Shown piece after piece: positions 7,493 to 16,219 of a DNA stretch of 64,000 bases. The notes beneath the pieces were generated by a model. It was given only the letters and a program-made list of their open reading frames with translations. It ran no database searches and was not told the DNA's origin. Location: NCBI GenBank assembly GCA_046349085.1, contig JAXMDA010000005.1:186001-250000 (forward strand), given 5' to 3'. Source of the DNA: JAJXWB01 sp046349085 (GTDB lineage: Bacteria; Pseudomonadota; Alphaproteobacteria; Rhizobiales; Beijerinckiaceae). The translations under genes were made by a program, and so were the position numbers. Every line of letters starts with the position of its first letter. The first letter of the stretch is position 1.

Positions 7493-8041
7493 CTACGCAA
7501 ACGGCTCCTGCGCGCCGGGCGGCACAGGCACCTCGAAGGCGTTGATGGTCATGGAGATCAGCCCGTAATAGCCGAGCACGCCGACGAGATCGACGAGGCC
7601 GCGCGGCCCGAGAATCCCTTCGGCGAAAGCGTAGGTCGCATCGGACACGCGCCGGTTTGCGAGCAATTCGCGCGAGAAGGCGTAGACGGCCTTCTCGCCG
7701 TCGTCGCCCAGATCGGGTTCGGCGCCGACGCGGATCTTTTCGACCGCCCGCGGATCGAGCCCGGCGGCGACGCCGATCGGCGCGTGCACATGCCATTCGA
7801 ACCCGGCCCGCCAGTAGGCGCCGGTGACGAGAATGGCGAGTTCGGACAAGCGTGGCGGCAGGCTCGTGCCATAGCGACAAAAAGCGCCGAGCGCCTGCGC
7901 CTTGTCGGCGAGGCCAGCGCTCGTCAACCAGACGCGCAGCGGTCCTTCGACCTTGCCGCGCGGACCGGAGACGATCTCGTCGTGAATGCGCTTCTGTTCG
8001 GCGTCGAGCGTCGCAGGATCGAGATCGGGCAGGCGGGGCAT
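7493..8041 (-). CDS. Carboxymuconolactone decarboxylase family protein
   Basis: A 182-residue protein of the CMD/AhpD-like fold. The core helix motif appears as SELAILVTGAYWRAGFEWHVHAP broken over about residues 66-88, with EWHVH in place of the CxxC pair used by AhpD peroxidase partners. It therefore belongs with the cysteine-free decarboxylase-like members and probably does not reduce peroxides. The reaction is unknown. ATG 8041 was chosen as the first Met giving the conserved PRLPDLDPATL start. It diverges from the methyltransferase at 8126 and converges with the YjfC-like gene. Confidence 0.82.
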   Translation of the reverse strand: MPRLPDLDPATLDAEQKRIHDEIVSGPRGKVEGPLRVWLTSAGLADKAQALGAFCRYGTSLPPRLSELAILVTGAYWRAGFEWHVHAPIGVAAGLDPRAVEKIRVGAEPDLGDDGEKAVYAFSRELLANRRVSDATYAFAEGILGPRGLVDLVGVLGYYGLISMTINAFEVPVPPGAQEPFA

Positions 8042-8125
8042 GACGAGCCTTTCGCAAGATGAGGCGCGCACCATATGATCGGGCGCGCGGGCGGCCAAGC
8101 GGCGCCGCGCCGTGGGGAGAGCGAC

Positions 8126-8980
8126 GTGCCAAACGCATTGGAGAATCACGAGGCGCAGCGCGTCTACTGGGACGGCGCGGGCGGCGACAAATGGATCAGG
8201 CGCAGCGCCGATGTCGACATCAATGTCGCGCCGGCGCAGAAGGCAGCCATAGAGGCGGCCGACATCCGCGCGGGCGCGCGCGTGCTCGATATCGGTTGCG
8301 GCTGCGGCGCGTCGACGCTCGCCATCGCAGAGCGCGTCGGCGCCGGAGGCCGTGTGCTCGGCGTCGATATTTCGCAGGCGATGATCGCCGAGGCCAAGCG
8401 CGTTTCGCGCGGCCTGCGTCATGTGGAATTCAGGCTCGCCGATGCGTCGAAGGACGATTTCAGCGAGGCGCGCTTCGATCGCATGTTCTCGCGTTTCGGC
8501 GTGATGTTCTTCGGCGATCCCGTCGCCGCCTTCACGCACCTGCGCGGCGCGCTCGCGACCGACGGACGTCTGACGTTCGTCTGCTGGCGGCCGGTTGTCG
8601 AGAATCCGTGGATGCGCATTCCGTTCAACGCGGTCTGCAAGCATGCGCCGCGTCCGCCGCGGCCGGGTCCGGAGGATCCAGGCCCGTTTTCCTTCTCCGA
8701 GCCGGAGCGCGTGAGGCGCATTCTGACGCAGGCGGGCTTTGCGGAGCCGCGCTTCACGAAATTCGATTTCGACATGGATCTGGCGCTGGGGCAGGGGCTC
8801 GAAGCCGCCGTGGAATCGGCCGCCACCATCGGACCCGCGAGCGCGGCGCTCGCCGACCAGCCGGACGAAATTCGCACCGCTGCGTATGAGGAATTGCGGA
8901 AGGAACTCGCGCCTTACGAGAAAGACCGGCGCGTGCCGCTGGCGGCGGCGGTGTGGATCGTCAGCGCGACTCTCGGATAG
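8126..8980 (+). CDS. Class I SAM-dependent methyltransferase
   Basis: A 284-residue soluble methyltransferase. The SAM-binding motif I is RVLDIGCGCGASTLA (about residues 52-66), followed by an acidic residue in VLGVDISQAMI and post-motif segments typical of the Methyltransf_11/25 group. The N-terminal YWDGAGGDKWIR is common in a proteobacterial clade of unassigned small-molecule methyltransferases. The start is taken as GTG 8126, with GGGGAGA seven bases upstream. An upstream in-frame ATG at 8075 would add 17 unconserved residues. The substrate is unknown, and it is transcribed alone. Confidence 0.8.
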   Translation: MPNALENHEAQRVYWDGAGGDKWIRRSADVDINVAPAQKAAIEAADIRAGARVLDIGCGCGASTLAIAERVGAGGRVLGVDISQAMIAEAKRVSRGLRHVEFRLADASKDDFSEARFDRMFSRFGVMFFGDPVAAFTHLRGALATDGRLTFVCWRPVVENPWMRIPFNAVCKHAPRPPRPGPEDPGPFSFSEPERVRRILTQAGFAEPRFTKFDFDMDLALGQGLEAAVESAATIGPASAALADQPDEIRTAAYEELRKELAPYEKDRRVPLAAAVWIVSATLG

Positions 8981-8998
8981 GACGACGTTTGCGACGGG

Positions 8999-9032
8999 GC
9001 GCCTCCCCTCCCCTCAAGGGGAGGGGAACTCA
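8999..9032. repeat. Short G/C-run palindrome, family C
   Basis: CCCCTCCCC and GGGGAGGGG arms face each other around a short loop at about 9005-9026, between the convergent methyltransferase and Old Yellow Enzyme genes. Related C/T-run and G/A-run palindromes appear at 34131-34158, 46515-46548, 52412-52532 and 58525-58680. Confidence 0.6.
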
Positions 9033-9059
9033 ACCCGTGCGTCTTCCGACGCTGCGACT

Positions 9060-10184
9060 TCACCCGGCAGCCGCCGCGCTCAGCGGCGTGTAATCCGTGT
9101 AGCCGCGCGCGTCGCCGCCGTAGAAGGTCGAGCGGTCGTAGGGGCGGAAGGCGGCGTTGCGGCGGATCAGCTCCGGCAGGTCGGGGTTGGCGATGAAATA
9201 GCGGCCGAAGGCGATGGCGTCGGCGTGGCCCTTGCCGACCGTGGCGGCGGCCGAATCGGCCTTGAAATTGCCCGCCGTTATCAGCGCGCCCGTCCAGAGC
9301 GGGCGCACGGTCTCGCAGCCCGAGGGCACATCCTGATGGTCCACCTCGCGCTGGCCGGCGCCGCTGGCGCGCGGCTCGATGAGATGGAGATAGGCGAGGC
9401 CGAGCTTGTTCAATGCGCCGATGACGTACGAATAGAGCGGCATCGGATCGTCCTCGCCGCTGTCGTTGGCCCGGCCGTAAGGCGAGAGACGGATGCCGAC
9501 GCGATCGGCGCCGATGGCGTCGACGGCGGCGCGCGTCGCTTCCAGCATCAGGCGGGCGCGGTTTTCGATCGAGCCGCCATAGGCGTCGGTCCGCTTGTTG
9601 GTGCGCGACTGCAGGAATTGCTCGAGCAGATAGCCGTTGGCGCCGTGAATCTCGACGCCGTCGAACCCGGCGGCGACGGCGTTGCGCGCCGCCTGTCCAT
9701 AGGCGGCGACAAGGGCCGGCAGTTCGGCGGTTTCGAGCGGGCGCGGCGTCTCGAACGGGTGGGGCTTGAAGTCTGCGCCCAGCACCATGCCGGACGAGGG
9801 CGGGATCGCGGAGGCCGATTGCGGCAGGCCGCCGTCGGGCTGCAACGAGGAATGCGAAATGCGCCCGCCGTGCCAGAGCTGCAGGAAGGCGACGCCGCCA
9901 CGGGCGTGGATCGCGTCGGTGACGAGCTTCCATCCGGCGATCTGGGCGTCCGTGTAGATGCCCGGCACGTTGGGGCCCGCCGTGCCGCTGGCGACGACCG
10001 GCGTCGCTTCGCAGATGATGAGGCCGCCCTTGCTTGCGCGCTGGCCGTAATATTCGGCGTTGAGCGCGTTCGGCGCATTCGTTCCGGGCGTTGCGCGCAT
10101 GCGCGTGAGCGGCGCCATGACGACGCGGTGCGCGAGCGTATACCGGCCGAGCTTGAGCGGCGCGAACAGGGCTTCTGTGGACAT
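9060..10184 (-). CDS. nemA: Alkene reductase, Old Yellow Enzyme family
   Basis: A 374-residue FMN-dependent TIM-barrel oxidoreductase that uses NAD(P)H to reduce activated C=C bonds or nitro compounds. It starts with LFAPLKLGRYTLAHRVVMAP, the flavin-binding N-terminal block (about residues 6-25). It has the family signature HGANGYLLEQFLQSRTNKR (about 186-204) with the following TDAYGGSIENR, and ends in the FGRYFIANPDLPE phosphate-binding region. Length is normal for NemA/YqjM-like enzymes. The physiological substrate is not predictable. It shares a strand with the LTXXQ gene upstream, 99 bases away. Confidence 0.92.
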   Translation of the reverse strand: MSTEALFAPLKLGRYTLAHRVVMAPLTRMRATPGTNAPNALNAEYYGQRASKGGLIICEATPVVASGTAGPNVPGIYTDAQIAGWKLVTDAIHARGGVAFLQLWHGGRISHSSLQPDGGLPQSASAIPPSSGMVLGADFKPHPFETPRPLETAELPALVAAYGQAARNAVAAGFDGVEIHGANGYLLEQFLQSRTNKRTDAYGGSIENRARLMLEATRAAVDAIGADRVGIRLSPYGRANDSGEDDPMPLYSYVIGALNKLGLAYLHLIEPRASGAGQREVDHQDVPSGCETVRPLWTGALITAGNFKADSAAATVGKGHADAIAFGRYFIANPDLPELIRRNAAFRPYDRSTFYGGDARGYTDYTPLSAAAAG

Positions 10185-10283
10185 GAACGGACGTTCCTCG
10201 ATCTCGGTCTTGATCGAGCGATTAAACCTGAAGCCGGGCGTCGGAGAAAGCGCGCGAATGCATGCCTGTCAGATGGGAAATTG

Positions 10284-10757
10284 TCAGTTTCCCCGGCGGC
10301 CCCGGCGGTCGCCGCGCCGGTCGCGGTAATCGTCCCAGGACGCCTTCTGCTGGTCGCTGAGCCCGGCGTAGAAGGCCTCGAGCGGCGCGCGGGTCGCCTT
10401 GAAGGTCGCAAGCTGCGCCTCCAGGCGCTTCTGACGGTAGTCGAGCCGGCCCTGGAAGGTGGAAAGATTGGGCTTGGGCGAGCATTGGGCGGCGCGGGAC
10501 TCCTCGCGCGCCTTGATGCGGGCTTCCTGCCAGGCGCGCAGCAGATCCTTCTGCTTCTGGTCGAGATTGAGGCGGTCGGTCAGGCGCTCGGCGTAGCGGC
10601 CCCAGGCCTGCGCCGGCTTCATCGCGCCGCAGAGCCGCTCGACCATGCGCGCGCCGCGCGCTCCGCCCGGCCCCGGCTGGGCGTTCTGCGCCTGAGCGCC
10701 GGCGCCGACGAGGCAGGCGAGGGAGAAGGCGGCTGCGGCGGAAAAAAGACGGTTCAT
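10284..10757 (-). CDS. LTXXQ (Spy/CpxP-like) periplasmic protein
   Basis: A 157-residue exported protein with a signal peptide (MNRLFSAAAAFSLACLVGAGAQAQ). The mature part is helical, arginine- and glutamine-rich, with two LTXXQ-like motifs (LNLDQKQKDLL and LSDQQKASWDD), as in Spy and CpxP, which are ATP-independent periplasmic chaperones or stress sensors. ATG 10757 is preceded by GGAG at a suitable distance. The C-terminus is basic (RRGDRRGRRGN). A chaperone function is assigned from family resemblance only. Confidence 0.75.
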   Translation of the reverse strand: MNRLFSAAAAFSLACLVGAGAQAQNAQPGPGGARGARMVERLCGAMKPAQAWGRYAERLTDRLNLDQKQKDLLRAWQEARIKAREESRAAQCSPKPNLSTFQGRLDYRQKRLEAQLATFKATRAPLEAFYAGLSDQQKASWDDYRDRRGDRRGRRGN

Positions 10758-10841
10758 CTGCGGGCTCCGGTCGCGTCGCGCGGGCCGAATCCGCCGCGCG
10801 CATGCAGACAAGCATTCGGCGGCGACAAAACTCAAGCCCGC

Positions 10842-10868
10842 AAAACAAAAAGGCCGCTTGCGCGGCCT
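10842..10868 (-). terminator. Rho-independent terminator of rpmB
   Basis: A seven-base-pair stem (10851-10857 with 10862-10868, AGGCCGC/GCGGCCT) with a four-base loop is followed on the minus strand by TTTTTGTTTTG. It lies 26 bases after the rpmB stop. Confidence 0.9.
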
Positions 10869-10894
10869 CTTTCAGATACGATCGGAGCGGAAGC

Positions 10895-11185
10895 TCAGGC
10901 GCTGGCGGCCTGCTTCTTGACGATCTCGCGCTTGAGCGCGCGGGCGCCGTCGGACAGTTCCGTGTCGCGGGCCTTGAGCAGGAAGGCGTCGATGCCGCCG
11001 CGGTGCTCGACCGAGCGCAGGGCCGCCGCGGCGATGCGCAGGCGCACCGGGCGCTGGAGGGCTTCGGACATCAGCGTCACGTTGCACAGGTTCGGCAGGA
11101 AGCGCGTGCGCGTCTTGCGGTTCGAGTGGCTGACGAGGTTGCCGGTCTGGACGGCCTTGCCGGTCAGTTCGCAGCGGCGGGACAT
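10895..11185 (-). CDS. rpmB: 50S ribosomal protein L28
   Basis: A 96-residue basic protein of the large ribosomal subunit. It has the characteristic start MSRRCELTGKAVQTGN, the SHSNRKTRTRFLPNL segment (about residues 19-33), and the RLRIAAAALRSVEHRGGID helix typical of alphaproteobacterial L28. ATG 11185 is preceded by AGAGA. It has its own sigma-70-like promoter about 140 bases upstream and a strong terminator downstream, so it is monocistronic. Confidence 0.97.
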   Translation of the reverse strand: MSRRCELTGKAVQTGNLVSHSNRKTRTRFLPNLCNVTLMSEALQRPVRLRIAAAALRSVEHRGGIDAFLLKARDTELSDGARALKREIVKKQAASA

Positions 11186-11323
11186 TGGTCTCTCCGTAAT
11201 CTCGGGTCGTCCCGGCCGGGCCGGGGTGAAAACTCGGTCCTCGCGCGCTCGTGCCAGCGCGGGCTGTATCCATGGCTGCATGGAAAAGCCTTCGGCGGCC
11301 GGAGCCGCCAAAAAGGATGCGTC

Positions 11324-11352
11324 GCTATAAGGGAGCCAGCCGGCCGCGTCAA
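11324..11352 (-). promoter_or_regulatory. rpmB promoter with a long structured leader
   Basis: On the minus strand TTGACG (11347-11352) and TATAGC (11324-11329) are separated by exactly 17 bases. The predicted start near 11317 leaves a 5' leader of about 130 bases before the rpmB ATG. The leader contains a GGCGGC/GCCGCC hairpin near 11294-11309. The rplS promoter at 48845-48873 has the same -10 hexamer. Confidence 0.7.
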
Positions 11353-11462
11353 GGCGAAGGGCGCTGCAATCGCCTCGTGCGAGCCGGCACATCCGCCGGA
11401 AAAGACCGCCGCTACTCTCCAATCATCGCCGGACGCCAAGGCGACACAGACAGGAGAGAGCC

Positions 11463-11735
11463 ATGACCGCCAAGATCATCACCACATCCATCGCCGCCCT
11501 GACGCTCGCCGGCGCCGTCGCCGCCACGTCTACGCCCGCCGCCGCCTGGCATTATCATCACGGCGGATGGGGCTGGGGCGGACCCGCGATTGCGGCCGGC
11601 GTGGTCGGCGGATTGGCTCTGGGCGCGATGGCCGCCTCGTCGCAGCCCTATTACGCCACCTGCGTCACCCGCGAAGCCGTTTACGACAGCTGGGGCAATT
11701 TCCGGGGCTATCGCCGGGTGCGCGTCGCCTGCTGA
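11463..11735 (+). CDS. Small exported glycine/histidine-rich protein
   Basis: A 90-residue protein with a clear signal peptide (cleavage likely after PAAA, about residue 28), then HYHHGGWGWGG, a glycine/alanine hydrophobic stretch (about 41-58), and a C-terminal segment with two cysteines (ATCVTREAVYDSWGNFRGY). The two cysteines could form a disulfide. Similar short proteins are common in Hyphomicrobiales and have no known role. It has a good ribosome-binding site (AGGAGAGAG) and a strong terminator 28 bases after its stop, so it is a real single-gene unit. Confidence 0.75.
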   Translation: MTAKIITTSIAALTLAGAVAATSTPAAAWHYHHGGWGWGGPAIAAGVVGGLALGAMAASSQPYYATCVTREAVYDSWGNFRGYRRVRVAC

Positions 11736-11763
11736 GGCGCAGAGAATTCAATCTCCTGAAGGG

Positions 11764-11790
11764 CCCTCGCCGGAAACGGCGGGGGTTTTT
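11764..11790 (+). terminator. Rho-independent terminator with GAAA tetraloop
   Basis: A nine-pair stem (11764-11772 with 11777-11785) closed by a GAAA tetraloop is followed by TTTTT. It terminates the small exported-protein gene at 11463-11735. Confidence 0.9.
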
Positions 11791-11836
11791 CAGTTTTGGG
11801 AACGGGTCGCCCACAAGGGGGGAGGGGACATGCCCG

Positions 11837-12907
11837 TCACTCCGACTGCGCCGCCATCAGCTTTGCCTGATGGTCGGTAATCAGCGCATCGACGATCTCG
11901 TCGAGGTCGCCCTCCATCACCTTGTCCAGCTTGTAGAGGGTGAGGTTGATGCGGTGGTCGGTCACGCGCCCCTGCGGAAAGTTATACGTGCGGATGCGCT
12001 CGGAGCGGTCGCCTGAGCCGACCATGGCCTTGCGGTCGGCGGCGCGCTCGGAGTCGCGGGACTGAAGCTGCTGGTCGTAGAGCCGGGCGCGCAGGATGCC
12101 GAGCGCCTTGGCTCGATTGCGGTGCTGCGAGCGTTCCTCCTGCATCATCACGACGATGCCGGTCGGGATATGGGTGATGCGGATCGCCGATTCCGTCTTG
12201 TTGACGTGCTGGCCGCCGGCGCCGCCGGAGCGCAGCGTGTCGATGCGCAGGTCCGCCTCGTTGATGGCGACGTCGACCTCCTCGACCTCGGGCAGCACGG
12301 CGACGGTTGCAGCCGACGTATGGATGCGGCCCTGCGTCTCGGTCGCAGGCACGCGCTGCACGCGGTGGACGCCGGATTCGAATTTCAGGCGCGCGAAAAC
12401 GCCCTTGCCGGAAATCTCCGCGATGATTTCCTTGTAGCCGCCCATCGTCCCTTCGCTGGCCGACACGATCTCCGCCTTCCAGCCGCGCGTCTCGGCGTAG
12501 CGCGCATACATGCGGAAGAGATCGCCGGCGAAGAGCGCGGCCTCGTCGCCGCCCGTCCCGGCGCGGATCTCGACGATGGCGCTCTTTTCGTCGTCGGCGT
12601 CCTTGGGCAGGAGCGCGATCTGCAATTCCTTCTCGGCCTTTTCCAGCCGCTCGCCCGCGTCTGCGCGCTCGGCCTCCGCGAGTTCGCGCATTTCCCTGTC
12701 GAGACCGGCGTCGGCGAGCATGGCGTCGAGGTCGGCCGCCTCCCTCGCGACGCCGCGATAGCCGCGAATGGCGGCGACGACGTCCTCGAGCGCGGAAAGT
12801 TCGCGCGAGAGCGCGACATAGGTCGCGCCATCGGCGCCTTCCGCCAGCCGTGCGCCGATCTCGTCGTGACGCCGCAGGATGATGTCGAGCCGTTCGTTGG
12901 GGATCAT
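11837..12907 (-). CDS. prfA: Peptide chain release factor 1
   Basis: A 356-residue class I release factor recognising UAA and UAG and triggering peptide release. The GGQ catalytic motif is in SGGAGGQHVNKTESAIRITH (about residues 227-246), and the domain order (coiled N-terminal domain, codon-recognition region, GGQ domain) and length are standard. In many Alphaproteobacteria prfA sits between ptsP and prmC, whose product methylates the GGQ glutamine. Here no prmC follows and an opposite-strand secreted-protein gene separates it from ptsP. Confidence 0.97.
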   Translation of the reverse strand: MIPNERLDIILRRHDEIGARLAEGADGATYVALSRELSALEDVVAAIRGYRGVAREAADLDAMLADAGLDREMRELAEAERADAGERLEKAEKELQIALLPKDADDEKSAIVEIRAGTGGDEAALFAGDLFRMYARYAETRGWKAEIVSASEGTMGGYKEIIAEISGKGVFARLKFESGVHRVQRVPATETQGRIHTSAATVAVLPEVEEVDVAINEADLRIDTLRSGGAGGQHVNKTESAIRITHIPTGIVVMMQEERSQHRNRAKALGILRARLYDQQLQSRDSERAADRKAMVGSGDRSERIRTYNFPQGRVTDHRINLTLYKLDKVMEGDLDEIVDALITDHQAKLMAAQSE

Positions 12908-13014
12908 TGCTGGCGCCTCGTCGCGCCGGATCGGACCGGATTTGATCGCCGGTATTGACCGGGGACCGGGCCGACTGCAAGGGGTAGAGGCGACAAATCC
13001 GGGGGGAATGATCG

Positions 13015-13770
13015 ATGAAATCCTTGCGCCTGCCGTTCGCGGCGCTCTTTCTGGCCGTGTGCGCGACGCCCTGCGTTGCGGCGGAAAAAACGATCTCCGT
13101 CTCCGGGCCGGGTTGCGACTACAAGGTGCGGTTCGATCCGACCAAGGTCGACGAACGAAAGCTGCGGGACACCGCGAACGCGCTGCTCGGCGAGGGGTTC
13201 GCCAACCCGGATTTTCCGGTGCATCCGGCGACGCAGGTCTATTCGGAAGCGCTGATCAACGCCGATTACGACGCCTGCATGAGGCCGTCCGAAGCTTCGC
13301 GCGCGCTGTCCCTTCTCGATATGCCCGGCCTCGAGGACCTTCGCGCGCGCCGGCTCGAACAGATCGCGGACACCTGCGCCTATGAGCGCATCAAGGCCCG
13401 CGCGCTGACGCCCGGCGGTTCGGCAAGGATTCTCGCCGAATACCAGCCTGCGGCGCAGGCTTGCGCGAAAATCGTCGAAAAGGCCGACGATCCGGCGGCG
13501 CTGCGGCCGATCTGGCGCGCGCTCGTGCAGAAGCGCTGCGTCGACAATTCCAACCCCGCCCAATGCCGCAAGAGCGGTCTGGCGCTCGAGAACGAGAAGG
13601 ACGCCGATCGCCTGATCCGCGCCGATGTCATCGGCTACGACTGGACGAATTGCGCCGTGCCCTTCCTGAAACTCAATCAGGAACAGGAAAAGGACGACGC
13701 CGTTCGGCAAACGCTGGCGAAGGAGTTCCGCAAGAAGTTCAAGACGAAGGAAATCTGCGAGGACGGCTGA
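13015..13770 (+). CDS. Exported protein of unknown function, cysteine-containing
   Basis: A 251-residue protein with a signal peptide (about residues 1-23, ending CVAAE). The mature chain is largely helical and charged, with seven cysteines spread along it (near residues 35, 86, 122, 148, 173, 183 and 213, with one more close to the end), suggesting disulfides. I recognise no family. ATG 13015 is preceded by GGGGGGAATG. The gene sits on the opposite strand between ptsP and prfA, with only six bases between its stop and the ptsP stop. It looks like a later insertion into an otherwise conserved gene row. Confidence 0.72.
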   Translation: MKSLRLPFAALFLAVCATPCVAAEKTISVSGPGCDYKVRFDPTKVDERKLRDTANALLGEGFANPDFPVHPATQVYSEALINADYDACMRPSEASRALSLLDMPGLEDLRARRLEQIADTCAYERIKARALTPGGSARILAEYQPAAQACAKIVEKADDPAALRPIWRALVQKRCVDNSNPAQCRKSGLALENEKDADRLIRADVIGYDWTNCAVPFLKLNQEQEKDDAVRQTLAKEFRKKFKTKEICEDG

Positions 13771-13776
13771 GCGCGC

Positions 13777-16044
13777 CTAGAGCTGCACGCCGCGCGCTTC
13801 GGCGAAGGCGCGCAATTGCTCCCGCAGCGGCTGGCGATCGTCGCCCTGGTCGATCATCGGCGCCAGAAATTCCGCGGTTTCCCTGAGATCGGCGCTCATC
13901 AGCATGGCCTTCACCGGGCCGATCGAAGCCGCCGACATCGACAGCGAACGATAGCCGATGGCGGCAAGCGCCAGCGCATCGAGCGGTTTGCCGCCCATCT
14001 CGCCGCAGAGCGTGACCGGCGTGCCGGTAATCGAGCCCGCTTCCGCGATTGCCCGCAGGGCGCGCAAGGCAGGCGGCGACAGCGCATCGAAGCGCGAGGC
14101 GACGCGCTTGTTGTCGCGGTCGGCGGCAAACAGGTACTGGATCAGATCGTTCGAGCCGACCGAAAGAAAATCCGCGCGCGCGCAGATCGCGCCGAGCTCC
14201 CACAGCAGAGAGGGCACTTCCACCATCACGCCGAGCTTCAAGGGCTCTGGCGTCGCATATCCATGCTTCTTCAGCCAGAAGACCTCGTGCATGGCGACTT
14301 CGCGCGCCGCCTCGAATTCCTTGATGGTCGCCACCATCGGAAACATGATCCGCAATTCGCGGCCGCCGCCAGCCTTCAGCATGGCGCGCAACTGCTGGCG
14401 CAGCAGGCCCGGGCGATCGAGGCCGATGCGGATCGCGCGCCAGCCGAGCGCGGGATTTTCCTCGTCCACCTTCGCCATGTAGGGAAGGACCTTGTCCGAG
14501 CCGATGTCCAGCGTGCGAAAGGTGACGGGACGGTCGGGCACGGCTTCGAGCACGGTGCGATAGAGCGCTTCCTGCTCGCTGGCGCGGGGAAAGCGCGCGG
14601 CCAGCATGAACTGCAACTCGGTGCGGAACAGGCCGATCGATTCGGCGCCGGTTTCGACCACATGCTGCACGTCGATAATCAGGCCGGCGTTCATGTGCAG
14701 CCTGATCTGCACGCCGTCCTTGGTGATGGCGGGAACGTCGCGCAGCTTGACGTACTGCTCCTGCCGCCGCGCGCGCAGCCTCGCCTTCTCGGCATAAGCC
14801 GCCTCGACGTCCGGTCCCGGCCGCACCTGGACGTCGCCGGTCGAGCCGTCGACGATGATGGCGTCGCCCGTCTCGACGAAATCGGTGACGTTGGCGGCGT
14901 CGCCGACCGCCGGAATGCCGATGGCGCGCGCGACGATGGCGACATGGCTCGACGCGCCGCCCTGTTCGAGCACGAGGCCCCGCAGCTTCGAGCGCGGATA
15001 GTCGAGCAGCGCGGCCGGACCCATCGAGCGGGCGACGAGAATGGCGTTATCCGGTAGGATTTCGCGCGCGACGACATAGTCCGCGCCGGTGAGGCGATGC
15101 AGCAGGCGATTGGCGAGATCGTCGAGATCGTGCAGGCGCTCGCGCAGGTAGGGATCGGTCTGGCGCTGCAGCTTCGCGCGCGCGTCGTTCTGCACGCGCT
15201 CGACGGCCGCTTCGGCGGTGAGGCCCGTCTGGATCGCCTCGGTGAGGCGACGCATCCAGCCGCGGTCGTTGGCGAACACGCGCACGGTTTCCAGCACGTC
15301 GCGATGTTCGCCGGCGCCGAGGCGGTCGCCGCGCGCGATCAGCGCGTCGATCTCATCGCGCAGGCCCTGAATCGCATCCTCGAGGCGGCGGCTCTCGGAC
15401 TTGGTGTCCTCGGCGACGATCTGCTTGATGACGACGCGCGGCTCGTGCAGCACGACATGGCCGAGGCCGATGCCGTCGGCGACGCCGGAGCCCTTGATCG
15501 TCAGCGGCCGCCGCAGCGCCGTTTCGTCGCCGGGCAGCGCGATGGCCTGCAAGTCGCCGGACGCGATCATCTCGGCGAGCAGCATGGCCGTGGTCTGGAG
15601 CGCCTCGACCTCTTCGTCGGTGTAGATGCGCCGCGCGCGGTTCTGGACGACGAGAACGCCGAGCGTGTTGCCGCCGCGCAGGATCGGCACGCCCAGGAAG
15701 GAATGGTAGATCTCCTCGCCCGTCTCCGGCTTGTAGGAGAAGGCGGGATGCGATTGCGCGTCGGCCAGCGCCAGCGGCTCGGCGGAGGAGGCGATGAGGC
15801 CGACGAGGCCCTCGCCCGCGCGCATGGTGGTCAGATGGACCGCCTCGCGGTTGAGGCCCTCGGTTGCGTAGAGTTCGAGCCTGCCATCGCCGCGCGTCAC
15901 GTAGACCGAGCAGACCTCGGCGACCATGTTGGCGGCGATGTGGATCACGATCTTGTCGAGCCGCGCCTGCGGGCTCACCGGCTCCGCCATGACTTCGCGG
16001 AGCCGGCGCAGCAGAAGGCGAGGTCCGCCGAGTGCGCTGCGCAT
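13777..16044 (-). CDS. ptsP: Phosphoenolpyruvate-protein phosphotransferase, nitrogen-PTS type (EINtr)
   Basis: A 755-residue cytoplasmic kinase with an N-terminal GAF domain (about residues 20-165), the PEP-utiliser N-terminal and mobile domains containing the phospho-accepting histidine in GGASSHVAI (His367), and a C-terminal PEP-binding barrel ending near LCGEMGGKPLDALAL. It phosphorylates the HPr-like NPr protein using PEP, and the GAF domain can sense glutamine or 2-oxoglutarate, linking carbon, nitrogen and potassium regulation. The ATG at 16044 gives the full GAF domain. It is downstream of lysC on the same strand, a common alphaproteobacterial arrangement. Confidence 0.95.
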   Translation of the reverse strand: MRSALGGPRLLLRRLREVMAEPVSPQARLDKIVIHIAANMVAEVCSVYVTRGDGRLELYATEGLNREAVHLTTMRAGEGLVGLIASSAEPLALADAQSHPAFSYKPETGEEIYHSFLGVPILRGGNTLGVLVVQNRARRIYTDEEVEALQTTAMLLAEMIASGDLQAIALPGDETALRRPLTIKGSGVADGIGLGHVVLHEPRVVIKQIVAEDTKSESRRLEDAIQGLRDEIDALIARGDRLGAGEHRDVLETVRVFANDRGWMRRLTEAIQTGLTAEAAVERVQNDARAKLQRQTDPYLRERLHDLDDLANRLLHRLTGADYVVAREILPDNAILVARSMGPAALLDYPRSKLRGLVLEQGGASSHVAIVARAIGIPAVGDAANVTDFVETGDAIIVDGSTGDVQVRPGPDVEAAYAEKARLRARRQEQYVKLRDVPAITKDGVQIRLHMNAGLIIDVQHVVETGAESIGLFRTELQFMLAARFPRASEQEALYRTVLEAVPDRPVTFRTLDIGSDKVLPYMAKVDEENPALGWRAIRIGLDRPGLLRQQLRAMLKAGGGRELRIMFPMVATIKEFEAAREVAMHEVFWLKKHGYATPEPLKLGVMVEVPSLLWELGAICARADFLSVGSNDLIQYLFAADRDNKRVASRFDALSPPALRALRAIAEAGSITGTPVTLCGEMGGKPLDALALAAIGYRSLSMSAASIGPVKAMLMSADLRETAEFLAPMIDQGDDRQPLREQLRAFAEARGVQL

Positions 16045-16219
16045 CGTGTCGTGTCCCGTTCGGGCGGCCGCCCGGCAGAATTCCGGCGAGTCTCGAGCCC
16101 GGCCGCTTGCCGGACGCCGTTGCAGGAAACGGGCCGCGAGCGGCGGTCAGGGCGACTCGACCGACCCTTTGTTTACGCGATATCGGCGGGCCAAGCGAGG
16201 CGGCTGAAGAGGCGCCGGA

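Noticed and set aside
8739..11330. An 863-codon plus-strand frame crossing nemA and rpmB
   Set aside because: It runs antisense to two clear genes and their terminator and promoter, and its translation has no domain resemblance.
13777..13886. Overlap of the exported-protein gene with ptsP
   Set aside because: The exported-protein gene stops at 13770, six bases before the ptsP stop; longer frames into ptsP are antisense shadows.
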